The position numbers and the translations under genes are program-made. Of a stretch of 64,000 nt of DNA, positions 26,787-35,021 are shown in pieces. The stretch comes from Aliigemmobacter aestuarii. Its GTDB lineage: Bacteria; Pseudomonadota; Alphaproteobacteria; Rhodobacterales; Rhodobacteraceae. The stretch is from the NCBI RefSeq assembly GCF_004799285.1, contig NZ_SSND01000001.1, positions 496,001 through 560,000 on the forward strand. The letters run 5' to 3'. The notes beneath the pieces were generated by a model. It was not told the origin of the DNA. It was given only the letters and a program-made list of their open reading frames with translations, and made no database searches. Position 1 is the stretch's first letter; each line of letters begins with the position of its first letter.

Positions 26787-28088
26787 ATGAACCTTCTTTT
26801 TGCGAATGACCGGCCGGGCCAATACCCTGCCTCCTGGTATGCTGCGACCGCCGCGCCTTGCGATCCGTTCCCGCCCCTGCGCGGCGAGGTCAGGGCCGAT
26901 GTCTGCGTGATCGGCGGCGGGTTCACGGGACTTTCGGCGGCGCTTCACCTTGCACAGGCCGGGCGCCGGGTGGTTCTGGTCGAGGCGCATCGCGTGGGCT
27001 TCGGCGCCTCGGGGCGCAACGGCGGGCAGGTCGGCTCGGGCCAGCGGCAGGATCAGGTCTGGATCGAAAAGGTGGCCGGACGCGAAAACGCCCGCCGCCT
27101 GTGGGATGTGGCCGAAGAAGCCAAGGCGCTGGTCCGGTCGCTGATCGCCGATCATGCCATGCCGCTTTCGTTCCGGCCGGGCATCGCCCATGCCTGCTGG
27201 ACCGCAGCCGAGGTGCGTGAAACCCACGCCTATGCCGAAAAGCTGCGCCGCGACTACGGTTACGACCGGCTGGAACCTCTGGACCGCGAGGGGATCCGCG
27301 CCCTCATCGGATCGCCCGTCTATCAGGGCGGCGAGATCGACTGGGGCGCGGGCTACATCCACCCGCTGAACTTCGCCATCGGCCTTGCGAAGGCCGCGGC
27401 GGCGGCGGGCGCGGTGATCCATGAAGGCACGGTGGTCCATGACATCACCGACGATCCGCGCCCCGTGGTGCGCACCGACCGGGGTCGCGTGGTGGCCGAT
27501 CAGGTGATCCTGGCCTGCAACGGCTATCTCGGATCGCTGGAGCCGAAGGTCGCGGCCAAGGTGATGCCGATCAACAACTTCATCGTGGCGACCGAACCCC
27601 TGGGCGACCGGGCCGCAACGGTCCTGTCGCGCCCGGTGGCGGTCGCGGACACCAAGTTCGTCGTCAACTACTGGCATCTGTCGGAAGACGGGCGGCTTCT
27701 GTTCGGCGGCGGGGAAAGCTATGGCTGGAAGTTCCCCGACATCGTCAAGACGGTGTCGAAGCCGATGCTGGAGGTCTATCCGCATCTGGCCGACGCCCGC
27801 ATCGACTATGCCTGGGGCGGGACACTGGCCATCACCATGAACCGCATGCCCTGCTTTGCGCGGCCCCGGCCGAATGTCTGGTCGGCCTCGGGCTATTCGG
27901 GGCATGGGGTGGCACTGGCCACGCTCGCGGGGCGGATGATGGCCGAGGCGGTTCAGGGACAGACCGACCGTTTCGACCTGATGGCAAGCCTGCCGCAGCC
28001 GCGCTTTCCCGGTGGCGTCGCGCTGCGCTGGCCGATGCTGGTCGCGGCGATGACCTGGTATTCGATGCGCGACCGCCTGGGCCTCTGA
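26787..28088 (+). CDS. puuB: FAD-dependent gamma-glutamylputrescine oxidase-like enzyme
   Basis: 433 residues of the DAO/PuuB family. The FAD-binding Rossmann motif is ADVCVIGGGFTGLSAALHLA (about residues 37-56). The family RVGFGASGRNGGQ and GAGYIHPLNFA follow, with GYSGHGVALATLAGR near the C-terminus. It should oxidise the gamma-glutamyl-amine to an aldehyde with release of ammonia and H2O2. ATG 26787 follows the ligase stop by 8 bases, with GGGG just upstream. The symbol is given by family and context, not proven substrate. Confidence 0.85.
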   Translation: MNLLFANDRPGQYPASWYAATAAPCDPFPPLRGEVRADVCVIGGGFTGLSAALHLAQAGRRVVLVEAHRVGFGASGRNGGQVGSGQRQDQVWIEKVAGRENARRLWDVAEEAKALVRSLIADHAMPLSFRPGIAHACWTAAEVRETHAYAEKLRRDYGYDRLEPLDREGIRALIGSPVYQGGEIDWGAGYIHPLNFAIGLAKAAAAAGAVIHEGTVVHDITDDPRPVVRTDRGRVVADQVILACNGYLGSLEPKVAAKVMPINNFIVATEPLGDRAATVLSRPVAVADTKFVVNYWHLSEDGRLLFGGGESYGWKFPDIVKTVSKPMLEVYPHLADARIDYAWGGTLAITMNRMPCFARPRPNVWSASGYSGHGVALATLAGRMMAEAVQGQTDRFDLMASLPQPRFPGGVALRWPMLVAAMTWYSMRDRLGL

Positions 28089-28109
28089 CACGGCACCGCC
28101 GTCAGGAAA

Positions 28110-28122
28110 GGGGGGGGGGGGG
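28110..28122 (+). repeat. Homopolymeric G13 tract
   Basis: Thirteen consecutive G residues 21 bases after the puuB stop and 110 bases before the aminotransferase start. Six C residues follow after a 7-base loop, so the region can also fold as a terminator-like hairpin. Confidence 0.85.
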
Positions 28123-28232
28123 CAGACAGCCCCCCGACCCGGCAGAAGGCCGCGCGTTACCGAATTGTCGCTGGCCCTCATGCGCGCCGTCATATACAGA
28201 TTTCCCGAAGCTAGGTTTCAGGAATACTGCAC

Positions 28233-29426
28233 ATGGCCCCCGACGGACAGCACAGCCCCGCCCCGAATGTCTATGACGCCGAGCCGATTCCGGCGGCGGC
28301 GCGCGAGGCGATCGAGGCGCTGCTGCAATCGGGCGACCTGTTCCGCTACACCGCCCCCGAAGGCGCGCCGGTGGCGCTGCTTGAAGCCGAATTCGCCGAA
28401 CTGCTGGGTGCGCGCTATGCGCTGGCGGTGTCGTCCTGTTCGGCGGCGCTGTTCCTTTCGCTGAAGGCGCTGGACCTTCCGGCGGGGGCGCGGGTGCTGA
28501 TTCCGGCCTTCACCTTCGCTGCCGTGCCTTCCGCGGTGGTCCATGCCGATTGCGTGCCGGTCCTGGTCGAGGTCGGCCGGGACTACCGGGTGGACATGGC
28601 CGATTTCGCCGCCAAGCTGCCCGGGGCGCAGGCGGTTCTGATCAGCCACATGCGCGGCCACACCTCGGACATGGACGCGATCATGCGGCTTTGCGACGCC
28701 GCAGGTGTGCCGGTCGTCGAAGACGCAGCCCATTCGCTGGGTACGACATGGCATGGCCGAACCATCGGCACGATCGGCAAGATCGGCTGCTTCAGCTTTC
28801 AGTCCTACAAGCTGGTGAATGCGGGCGAAGGCGGGATGCTGATCACCGACGATCCCGAACTGGCCGCGCGGGCGGTCATCATGTCGGGCGCCTATGAACA
28901 CAACTGGAAAAAGCATCCGGGCCTGCAGAACAGCTATGTCGCCTGGCAGAACAGGCTGCCGCTTTACAACATGCGGATGCAGAACCTGTCAGCGGCAGTG
29001 ATCCGCCCGCAACTTCCGCTGGTGGCCGAGCGCGTCCGCAAGGGGCGCGAGAACCATGACCATGTGGCCGCGCGGCTGAACGCCTCGGGCCTCTTGCATG
29101 TGCCGCCGCCGCTGGCGCCCGAGAAACGCGCGCCGGATTCGATCCAGTTCAACCTTGTGGGCTTTGACACGGATGAACAGGCGCGTGCCTTCCAGCGGGC
29201 GGCCAAGGCGCGGGATGTAGTGGTTCAGGTCTTCGGCCTGTCGGACGACAACGCGCGCGCCTTCTGGAACTGGCAATTCCTGGGCGAGACGCCCGAGCTG
29301 CCGCAGACGCGCGCGATGCTGATGCGGGCCTGCGACGTGCGGCTGCCGGTGCGTCTGACCCGGGCCGATCTGGATTTCATCGCCGACGCGCTGATCGCGG
29401 CTGCGTCCGAAGCCCTGGGCCGCTGA
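28233..29426 (+). CDS. DegT/DnrJ/EryC1/StrS-family aminotransferase
   Basis: 397 residues. A PLP-dependent fold type I enzyme of the sugar-aminotransferase family. Lys193 in SFQSYKLVNAGEGG is the Schiff-base lysine, Asp164 in VVEDAAHSLG contacts the PLP nitrogen, and AVSSCSAALFL is the phosphate-binding region. No sugar or polysaccharide genes are near. It follows the puu-like genes on the same strand, so it may act on an aldehyde from that pathway, although PuuE of E. coli is a different class. The start has AGGA 10 bases upstream. Confidence 0.85.
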   Translation: MAPDGQHSPAPNVYDAEPIPAAAREAIEALLQSGDLFRYTAPEGAPVALLEAEFAELLGARYALAVSSCSAALFLSLKALDLPAGARVLIPAFTFAAVPSAVVHADCVPVLVEVGRDYRVDMADFAAKLPGAQAVLISHMRGHTSDMDAIMRLCDAAGVPVVEDAAHSLGTTWHGRTIGTIGKIGCFSFQSYKLVNAGEGGMLITDDPELAARAVIMSGAYEHNWKKHPGLQNSYVAWQNRLPLYNMRMQNLSAAVIRPQLPLVAERVRKGRENHDHVAARLNASGLLHVPPPLAPEKRAPDSIQFNLVGFDTDEQARAFQRAAKARDVVVQVFGLSDDNARAFWNWQFLGETPELPQTRAMLMRACDVRLPVRLTRADLDFIADALIAAASEALGR

Positions 29427-29476
29427 TCGGGGGGACTCTGATCAGGGGCCGCTGAACGGGTATCCGCCCGCCCCGC

Positions 29477-30427
29477 TCAGGCGAGGCGGAGCGCGGAGGA
29501 CAGGAACGGCCAGCGCGCAAGCGAGGGCGCAATCACCCTGTCAGCCAGAAGGCCGCGAAGATCGACGGCGATCCGTGCCGGCAGGTCCTGCAGGACGCCC
29601 GCCCGGGCCGTCAGCGCGATGGACCGTTCCAGCGGCGCGAAGGGCAAGGGCGAAACCTCGATCCGGTCGGCGACCGCGCCTGCGTGCTGAAGCCCGAGGG
29701 GGGTCAGCATCGCCCAACCCGCGCCATCGGCCACCATCGCCAGCAGCGCGTGATAGCTGTCCAGTTCGAAGCGCGACGGGTAGGACAGGTTCAGCCGTGC
29801 CAGATGCGCCGCAATCTGGCGCCCCATCAGGTGCCGCGCGGTGTAGCGGATCATCGGCAGATCGGCCCCCGCCTGCCCCCGTGGCCAGACCGCGACGAAG
29901 GGATCGGCCATCAGCGGATGGATTTCCAGCGACTGATCCTCGCCCGGTTTTTCGGTGCCCAGTTCGGCCGAAACGACGACATCCAGCGCGCGCGCCTCAA
30001 GCTGGTCAAGAAGCCGGTGGCTGGGGCCGGTTTCCAGAAGGAAGCGGCAGCCCGCCAGACGCCCGGCAAGCCCCGACAAAAGCCGCGGCGTTACGTCGCC
30101 GTCCAGATCCTCGATCATGCCAAGACGCAGGGTGGTGAGCCCGGACAGGTCCGCAAGCGCCAGTTCGGCGCGGGCCTCGGCCTCGGCCTTCAGCATGGTC
30201 TGGGCATGGCGGCGGAACATTGTGCCCGCGGGCGTCAGCCTGAGGGGTCGCACGGCGCGGTCGATCAGCACCGCCCCCAGTGCGGCTTCCAGCCCGGAAA
30301 TCTGCTGGCTGACGGCCGATGGCGACGATCCCAGCCGACGGGCAGCCGCGGAAATCGCACCTTCTTCGGCCGCGGCGAGGAACACCTCGGCCGCCCATAA
30401 TGTCACGCGGCCCTGGGTTTCGGCCAT
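29477..30427 (-). CDS. LysR-family transcriptional regulator
   Basis: 316 residues. The N-terminal winged helix has FLAAAEEGAISAAARRLG and SPSAVSQQISGLEAALG, followed by the RPLRLTPAG wing. The effector domain covers residues 95-300. It is convergent with the aminotransferase gene and upstream, on the same strand, of nothing obviously regulated. The target might be the amine cluster or an unlinked gene. Confidence 0.9.
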   Translation of the reverse strand: MAETQGRVTLWAAEVFLAAAEEGAISAAARRLGSSPSAVSQQISGLEAALGAVLIDRAVRPLRLTPAGTMFRRHAQTMLKAEAEARAELALADLSGLTTLRLGMIEDLDGDVTPRLLSGLAGRLAGCRFLLETGPSHRLLDQLEARALDVVVSAELGTEKPGEDQSLEIHPLMADPFVAVWPRGQAGADLPMIRYTARHLMGRQIAAHLARLNLSYPSRFELDSYHALLAMVADGAGWAMLTPLGLQHAGAVADRIEVSPLPFAPLERSIALTARAGVLQDLPARIAVDLRGLLADRVIAPSLARWPFLSSALRLA

Positions 30428-30469
30428 CGCGTCCCCTTCCCCGCGCCCGCCCGCGCCTGCCCCGTCAGG

Positions 30470-31033
30470 TCAGAGCTTGGACAGCTTCGACTGAAGTTCG
30501 GCCAACTGCTTCTTGATCTGGGCCAGTTCGTCGTTCGCGGGGCTTTCCTTTTCGTCCTCGGCCTCGGGCACGGGGCCCGAGGTGCCCCAGCCCTTCATCC
30601 CGCCCATCATGGATTTGAGGAACGCCTCCTGCTGCTTGCGCATCGCCTCAAACCCCGGCACGCCCGACATCGGGTTGGGCAGGTGCTGCCAGTTCTCCAT
30701 CATCTTGGACTGGCTTTCGCGCAGCATGTCGAAGGAGGATTGCAGGAATTGCGGGACCATCGACTGCATGCCCGAGGTGTAACTGCGCACCAGATCCGTC
30801 AAGAGGTTGATCGGCAGGACATTCTCGCCCTTGGCTTCGTGTTCGGCCACGATCTGCAGCAGATACTGGCGGGTCAGGTCGTCACCGGATTTCAGATCGA
30901 CGATCTGAACCTCGCGCCCGGCGCGGATGAAGCCCGCGATATCCTCGAGCGTGACATAGTCGCTGGTCTCGGTGTTGTAGAGGCGGCGGCTGGCATAGCG
31001 TTTGATGAGCAGCGGCTTGTCGGTATCGGCCAT
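30470..31033 (-). CDS. phaR: Polyhydroxyalkanoate synthesis repressor PhaR
   Basis: 187 residues. The N-terminal DNA-binding domain (LIKRYASRRLYNTETSDYV, then VTLEDIAGFI) is the PHB/PHA accumulation regulator domain, followed by VDLKSGDDLTRQYLLQI of the second domain. The C-terminus (ELAQIKKQLAELQSKLSKL) is coiled-coil. It represses phasin and its own gene and is released by binding nascent polymer. GGGAGG precedes the ATG. Operator-like sites lie in its leader. Confidence 0.95.
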   Translation of the reverse strand: MADTDKPLLIKRYASRRLYNTETSDYVTLEDIAGFIRAGREVQIVDLKSGDDLTRQYLLQIVAEHEAKGENVLPINLLTDLVRSYTSGMQSMVPQFLQSSFDMLRESQSKMMENWQHLPNPMSGVPGFEAMRKQQEAFLKSMMGGMKGWGTSGPVPEAEDEKESPANDELAQIKKQLAELQSKLSKL

Positions 31034-31070
31034 CGGCCTCCCTCCCTTGATCTTTGCAGCGTCTTTCTTG

Positions 31071-31101
31071 TTGCGCTGCCGAAAACCTTACGGCAGTGCA
31101 G
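31071..31101 (-). promoter_or_regulatory. Two degenerate PhaR operator-like sites upstream of phaR
   Basis: Plus-strand 31071-31081 and 31091-31101 match CTGC-N3-GCAG with two and one mismatches. They lie 38-68 bases before the phaR start, beside a possible weak promoter (TTGTTT ... TAAGGT, minus strand). They suggest autoregulation, as known for PhaR of Paracoccus. Confidence 0.5.
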
Positions 31102-31136
31102 AAAAAAAACAAGGGCGGGCACCGAGGCCCGCCCTT
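31102..31136 (-). terminator. Rho-independent terminator of phaP
   Basis: Perfect 10-bp GC stem (31111-31120 with 31127-31136) and 6-base loop. On the minus strand it is followed by TTGTTTTTTTTC. It is 47 bases after the phaP stop and directly abuts the phaR operator. Confidence 0.9.
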
Positions 31137-31183
31137 TCGCGTCTTCCGACAGGGAGGAGTGGAGGACGCGGGCGATCGTCAGA

Positions 31184-31633
31184 TCACTTCGCGGCAGCAG
31201 CGGCCTTCTTGGCAACCGCGGTCACGTCGGCGGTGGCCTTCTTGACGGCAGCGGTGGCTTCCTCGGTCGCGTCCTTGCCGGCGGCCAGCATCAGTTCGAC
31301 GGTTTCCATCTGAACCTTCTTGGCGACCTCGGCGAAGGCAGCCATGTTCTCGGCAGCCATTTCGGCAGCAGCCGAAGCCAGGTCCGAAGCGGCCTTGGTG
31401 TATTCGGCCGGATCAGCCTTCGCCTTGGTGGCGTCGGACATCTTGGCGATCGCGTCCTTGGCCCACTTGGCGGTGATCTCGGTCGACTTTTCAGCGGCTT
31501 CCAGAGCCACTTTCGACAGCTTCTCGCCCATGGCGGCCTGGGTCTTGAACGCGTTCTGGAACGCAGCCGCGTCAACCGGGAACGAAGCCATCATGTCCTG
31601 CATGACTTTGGTGAAGTCGGGGGTCTTGGTCAT
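31184..31633 (-). CDS. phaP: Phasin (PHA granule protein)
   Basis: 149-residue, Ala/Lys-rich amphipathic helical protein of the phasin family, coating polyhydroxyalkanoate granules. It has FPVDAAAFQNAFKTQAAMGE, a long heptad-like middle and an Ala/Lys tail ending AAAAAK. The ATG has GGAGC eight bases upstream. The promoter and two consensus PhaR sites are readable upstream, and a strong terminator follows, so it is probably a monocistronic, PhaR-controlled, highly expressed gene. Confidence 0.93.
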   Translation of the reverse strand: MTKTPDFTKVMQDMMASFPVDAAAFQNAFKTQAAMGEKLSKVALEAAEKSTEITAKWAKDAIAKMSDATKAKADPAEYTKAASDLASAAAEMAAENMAAFAEVAKKVQMETVELMLAAGKDATEEATAAVKKATADVTAVAKKAAAAAK

Positions 31634-31680
31634 TGTCTTGCTCCAAATGGTTCGGGCTTGGCCCGTTTCCTGATGAAAGG

Positions 31681-31709
31681 AACATAGATGCTGCAGTGCA
31701 GAAAATCAA
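31681..31709 (-). promoter_or_regulatory. phaP promoter with operator in the spacer
   Basis: On the minus strand, TTGATT (31709-31704) and TATGTT (31686-31681) are separated by exactly 17 bases, 4 of 6 matches to each consensus. The consensus PhaR site 31691-31701 lies wholly inside the spacer, so repressor would block polymerase. Confidence 0.7.
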
Positions 31710-31729
31710 CCTCTTTTTCTGCGCTGCAG
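31691..31729. promoter_or_regulatory. Two consensus PhaR operators upstream of phaP
   Basis: CTGCAGTGCAG (31691-31701) and CTGCGCTGCAG (31719-31729) both fit CTGC-N3-GCAG exactly, the motif I recall for PhaR. They are 28 bases apart, start to start. One is in the promoter spacer, the other just upstream of the -35 element. Confidence 0.8.
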
Positions 31730-31775
31730 CAAAACCGCGAGGAGAGCGCGTGCCGTTCGGAATTCCGGCCTTGAA

Positions 31776-33569
31776 TCAAGCCTTTGGGATTGCCGTAACG
31801 TAAGTTCCCGGCGCCGGGGCCAGGACGGGGTTGGTCGAATCACCGGGCACGCGGGCCGGAACCTGCTTGCCCGAGCGCTTCGCCAGCCACTCTTTCCACA
31901 GGGGCCACCATGACCCCTTGTTATAGGTCGCGCCTGCCTTCCACTCGTCCGGCGTCGTCATCGGCCCGTCGTTCGTGTAATGGCCGTACTTGTCCTTGGT
32001 GGGCGGGTTGACGATGCCGGCGATATGGCCGGACTCCGACAGGATGAAGGTCTTGTCCTTCGAGCCGAACTGGCGGACGCCGTTGAAGCTGCCCTTCCAG
32101 GCGGCGATGTGATCGGTCTCGCAGGCGATCGCGCAGACCGGCAGGGTGATGTCCTTCAGGCTGACGGGGCGCCCCATCACCGTGAAGGTCCCTTTCGAGA
32201 ACTCGTCGCTCTGGCACAGGCCGCGCAGGTATTCCACCGACATCTTTGCCGGCAGGTTGGTGCCGTCACCGTTCCAGAACAGCAGATCGAAGGCAGGCGG
32301 GGTTTCCCCCATCATGTAGCTCTTGATCGCGGGCTGATAGATCAGGTCGTTCGATCGCAGGAAGCTGAAGGTGCGCGACATGAACAGCTTGGACAGGATC
32401 CCGTCCTGTGCGACCTGCCGTTCGATCCCGTCAACGAAGTCGTCGTTGAGGAACACGCCCACTTCGCCCTGATCCGAGAAATCGGTCAGCGTCGTGAACA
32501 GCGTGGCCGACTTCACCGACTTGTCGCCGTGGTTCAGAAGGTGCGCCAGCGTCAGGGAAAGCGTGGTGCCCGCGATGCAGTAGCCCACGCAGTTGATCTG
32601 TTCCTCGCCAGTGATGCGGCGGACCTCGACCATCGCCTGCATGAAGCCGTCGCGGATATAGTCATCCATCCCCACGTCGGCATAGGAAGCATCCGGATTG
32701 ACCCAGCTGACCACGAACAGGGTGAAACCCTGGTCCACGATCCACTTGATCAGGCTGTTCTGCGGTTTCAGGTCAAGAATGTAGAACTTGTTGATCCACG
32801 GCGGGAAGATCAGCAGCGGCGTCTTGTGCACCGTCTCGGTCGTCGGCGCATACTGGATCAGTTCGAACATCTTGTTGCGATAGACGACCGCGCCGGGCGT
32901 CGTCGCGATGTTCTGGCCGACGCGGAAGGCTTCCTTGTCGGCCAGCGTGACCAGAAGCTCGCCTTGATTGCTTTCGATGTCGCGGACGAGGTTTTCAAGC
33001 CCCTGGACAAGGCTTTCGCCATCGGTCGCGATCGCCTTTTCCAGCGCGTCGGGATTGGTGCCCAGGAAATTCGTCGGCGACATCATGTCGACGATCTGGC
33101 GCGTGAAATACTCCACGCGCTTCTTTTCCGAAGGTTCCAGATGTTCCAGCGCGGCCGCAGCCCCGGTGATCGCCTCGGAATTCAGCAGGTACTGCTGCTT
33201 GAGATAGTTGAAGAACGGATGGCTTTCCCAAAGCGGATTGGCGAATCGGCGGTCCTTCGGGGTCGGGTCCGCAGGGGCCTTGAACTCGCCCGAAAGCAGC
33301 GCCTGCTGGGCATCGACATAGTGCTTGAGCGTCTTGCCCCAGTAGTTCACCTGGGCTTCGAGAATTTTCGACGGGTTCTGCATCATTTCCGCAACATAGG
33401 CTGCGGCGGCCTTCACGTAGACGTCCTGACTGGGCCCGTGCAGCGACGGATCAGCCTGTTTGCGGTGTGATAGCGCCAACGTGAGACGCTTGGACAACTC
33501 GTCGAGTTTGGCCAGATTGGCGTTCAGCCGCTCGAGCCGCTCGCCTGCGTCCTTCTCTTCAGTTGTCAT
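31776..33569 (-). CDS. phaC: Class I polyhydroxyalkanoate synthase
   Basis: 597 residues. It polymerises (R)-3-hydroxyacyl-CoA to PHA at the granule surface. The lipase-like box VGYCIAG holds the nucleophile Cys331; the family Asp is in ACETDHIAAWKGS and the His in SESGHIAGIVNPP. The substrate-pocket residues lie in FPPWINKFYILDL. The length matches class I enzymes. It is divergent from phaZ, with 103 bases between starts, in which I see no CTGC-N3-GCAG site. Confidence 0.97.
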   Translation of the reverse strand: MTTEEKDAGERLERLNANLAKLDELSKRLTLALSHRKQADPSLHGPSQDVYVKAAAAYVAEMMQNPSKILEAQVNYWGKTLKHYVDAQQALLSGEFKAPADPTPKDRRFANPLWESHPFFNYLKQQYLLNSEAITGAAAALEHLEPSEKKRVEYFTRQIVDMMSPTNFLGTNPDALEKAIATDGESLVQGLENLVRDIESNQGELLVTLADKEAFRVGQNIATTPGAVVYRNKMFELIQYAPTTETVHKTPLLIFPPWINKFYILDLKPQNSLIKWIVDQGFTLFVVSWVNPDASYADVGMDDYIRDGFMQAMVEVRRITGEEQINCVGYCIAGTTLSLTLAHLLNHGDKSVKSATLFTTLTDFSDQGEVGVFLNDDFVDGIERQVAQDGILSKLFMSRTFSFLRSNDLIYQPAIKSYMMGETPPAFDLLFWNGDGTNLPAKMSVEYLRGLCQSDEFSKGTFTVMGRPVSLKDITLPVCAIACETDHIAAWKGSFNGVRQFGSKDKTFILSESGHIAGIVNPPTKDKYGHYTNDGPMTTPDEWKAGATYNKGSWWPLWKEWLAKRSGKQVPARVPGDSTNPVLAPAPGTYVTAIPKA

Positions 33570-33672
33570 GTTAATCTTTCCCCCCTATCCTCGCCGCTAC
33601 GCAGCATAGCTTGGGGTTTGCCGCGTTTAAAGCGACGATTTGGACTCAGTCGGTGAAGGGACACGGACGCGC

Positions 33673-34968
33673 ATGAAGTACATGGCCACCTACGACTTGA
33701 TGGAAAGCATGCGCAACACCAACGAATGGTTGGGCGCGACGGCGCGTGCGATGGCGTCCTATCCGGCTTTCGCGCTGTCGATGAACCCCATCTTCCAGAT
33801 GACCGCCGCCTGGGGCGACGTGACGGAACGGACCTTTGCCCGCATGGTGGCCAAGCCCGACTGGGGCATCCGGTCGATCGTGGGGCCGGACGGCACCGAC
33901 CATCTGGTCGATGTGGTCCGCGTGGTGGAACGCCCCTTCGGCGACCTGATCCAGTTTTCCGTCCGCCGCCGTGAACCGATGGCGCGGCGCGTGATGCTGG
34001 TGGCGCCGATGTCGGGCCATTACGCGACGCTGTTGCGGTCGACCGTGGCCTCGCTCCTGCCCGATTGCGACGTCTTCGTGACCGACTGGCACAATGCGCG
34101 CGACATCCCGGTTTCCGCCGGCAAGTTCGATGTCGAGGATTACACGCTTTATCTTGTCGATTTCATGCGCGCCCTGGGGCCCGACACCCATGTGATCGCC
34201 GTCTGCCAACCGGTCCCGCTGACACTGGCCGCGACCGCCTATCTGGCGGGCGAGGACCCCGAGGCGCAGCCGCGCAGCCTGACGCTGATCGGCGGGCCGG
34301 TGGACCCGGACGCCGCCGCAACCGAAGTCACCGACTTCGGCCGCCGGGTGACGATGGGCCAGCTGGAACAGTGGGCGATCCAGCGCGTCGGGTTCAAGTA
34401 CAAGGGCGCCGGGCGGCTGGTCTATCCGGGGCTTCTGCAACTGGCGGGCTTCATGTCGATGAACTGGGAACGCCATTCCAAGGCCTTCCAGGACCAGATC
34501 ATGCGCGCCGCCCGGGGCGAAGCGTCGGATCACGATGCGCACAACCGGTTCTATGACGAATACCTGGCCGTCATGGACATGACCGCCGAGTTCTACCTGT
34601 CGACGGTGGAGCGCGTGTTCAAGAACCGCGAGATCGCGCGCAACGAATTCACCGTGGCGGGCAAGCATGTGGACATCGGCGCGATCACCCGCGTTGCGGT
34701 CAAGACCGTGGAAGGCGCGAATGACGATATCTCGGCCCCCGGCCAGTGCGTCGCGGCGCTGAAGCTGTGCACCGGGCTGCCCGAATCGAAGAAGGCCCAC
34801 CATGTGGAACCCGGCGCCGGGCATTACGGCATCTTCGCGGGCAAGAGCTGGCGCCTGAACATCCGCCCGCTCGTTCTGAATTTCATCGACGAACATTCCG
34901 GACGGGCCGACACGCCCGCGCCGCGCAAGCCCGCCAAACCGTCGATCCGGCTCGCTTCGGGGGCCTGA
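33673..34968 (+). CDS. phaZ: Intracellular polyhydroxyalkanoate depolymerase
   Basis: 431 residues of the PhaZ family that mobilises native intracellular granules. The nucleophile region is VIAVCQPVP, where a cysteine replaces the usual serine, as in PhaZa1 of Ralstonia. RRVTMGQLEQW and the C-terminal HHVEPGAGHYGIFAG (catalytic His) follow. ATG 33673 is preferred, with GAAGGG upstream; ATG 33682 is possible, and a codon at 33640 gives a non-family extension. It is divergent from phaC. Confidence 0.93.
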   Translation: MKYMATYDLMESMRNTNEWLGATARAMASYPAFALSMNPIFQMTAAWGDVTERTFARMVAKPDWGIRSIVGPDGTDHLVDVVRVVERPFGDLIQFSVRRREPMARRVMLVAPMSGHYATLLRSTVASLLPDCDVFVTDWHNARDIPVSAGKFDVEDYTLYLVDFMRALGPDTHVIAVCQPVPLTLAATAYLAGEDPEAQPRSLTLIGGPVDPDAAATEVTDFGRRVTMGQLEQWAIQRVGFKYKGAGRLVYPGLLQLAGFMSMNWERHSKAFQDQIMRAARGEASDHDAHNRFYDEYLAVMDMTAEFYLSTVERVFKNREIARNEFTVAGKHVDIGAITRVAVKTVEGANDDISAPGQCVAALKLCTGLPESKKAHHVEPGAGHYGIFAGKSWRLNIRPLVLNFIDEHSGRADTPAPRKPAKPSIRLASGA

Positions 34969-35021
34969 TCGCCGTGTTCCGGGGGGGGCGGCGCGGCCCA
35001 AGGTCCGCCCTGCCCCGCCTT

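Noticed and set aside
33570-33672. PhaR operator in the phaC-phaZ divergent region
   Set aside because: No CTGC-N3-GCAG or one-mismatch site is present there.
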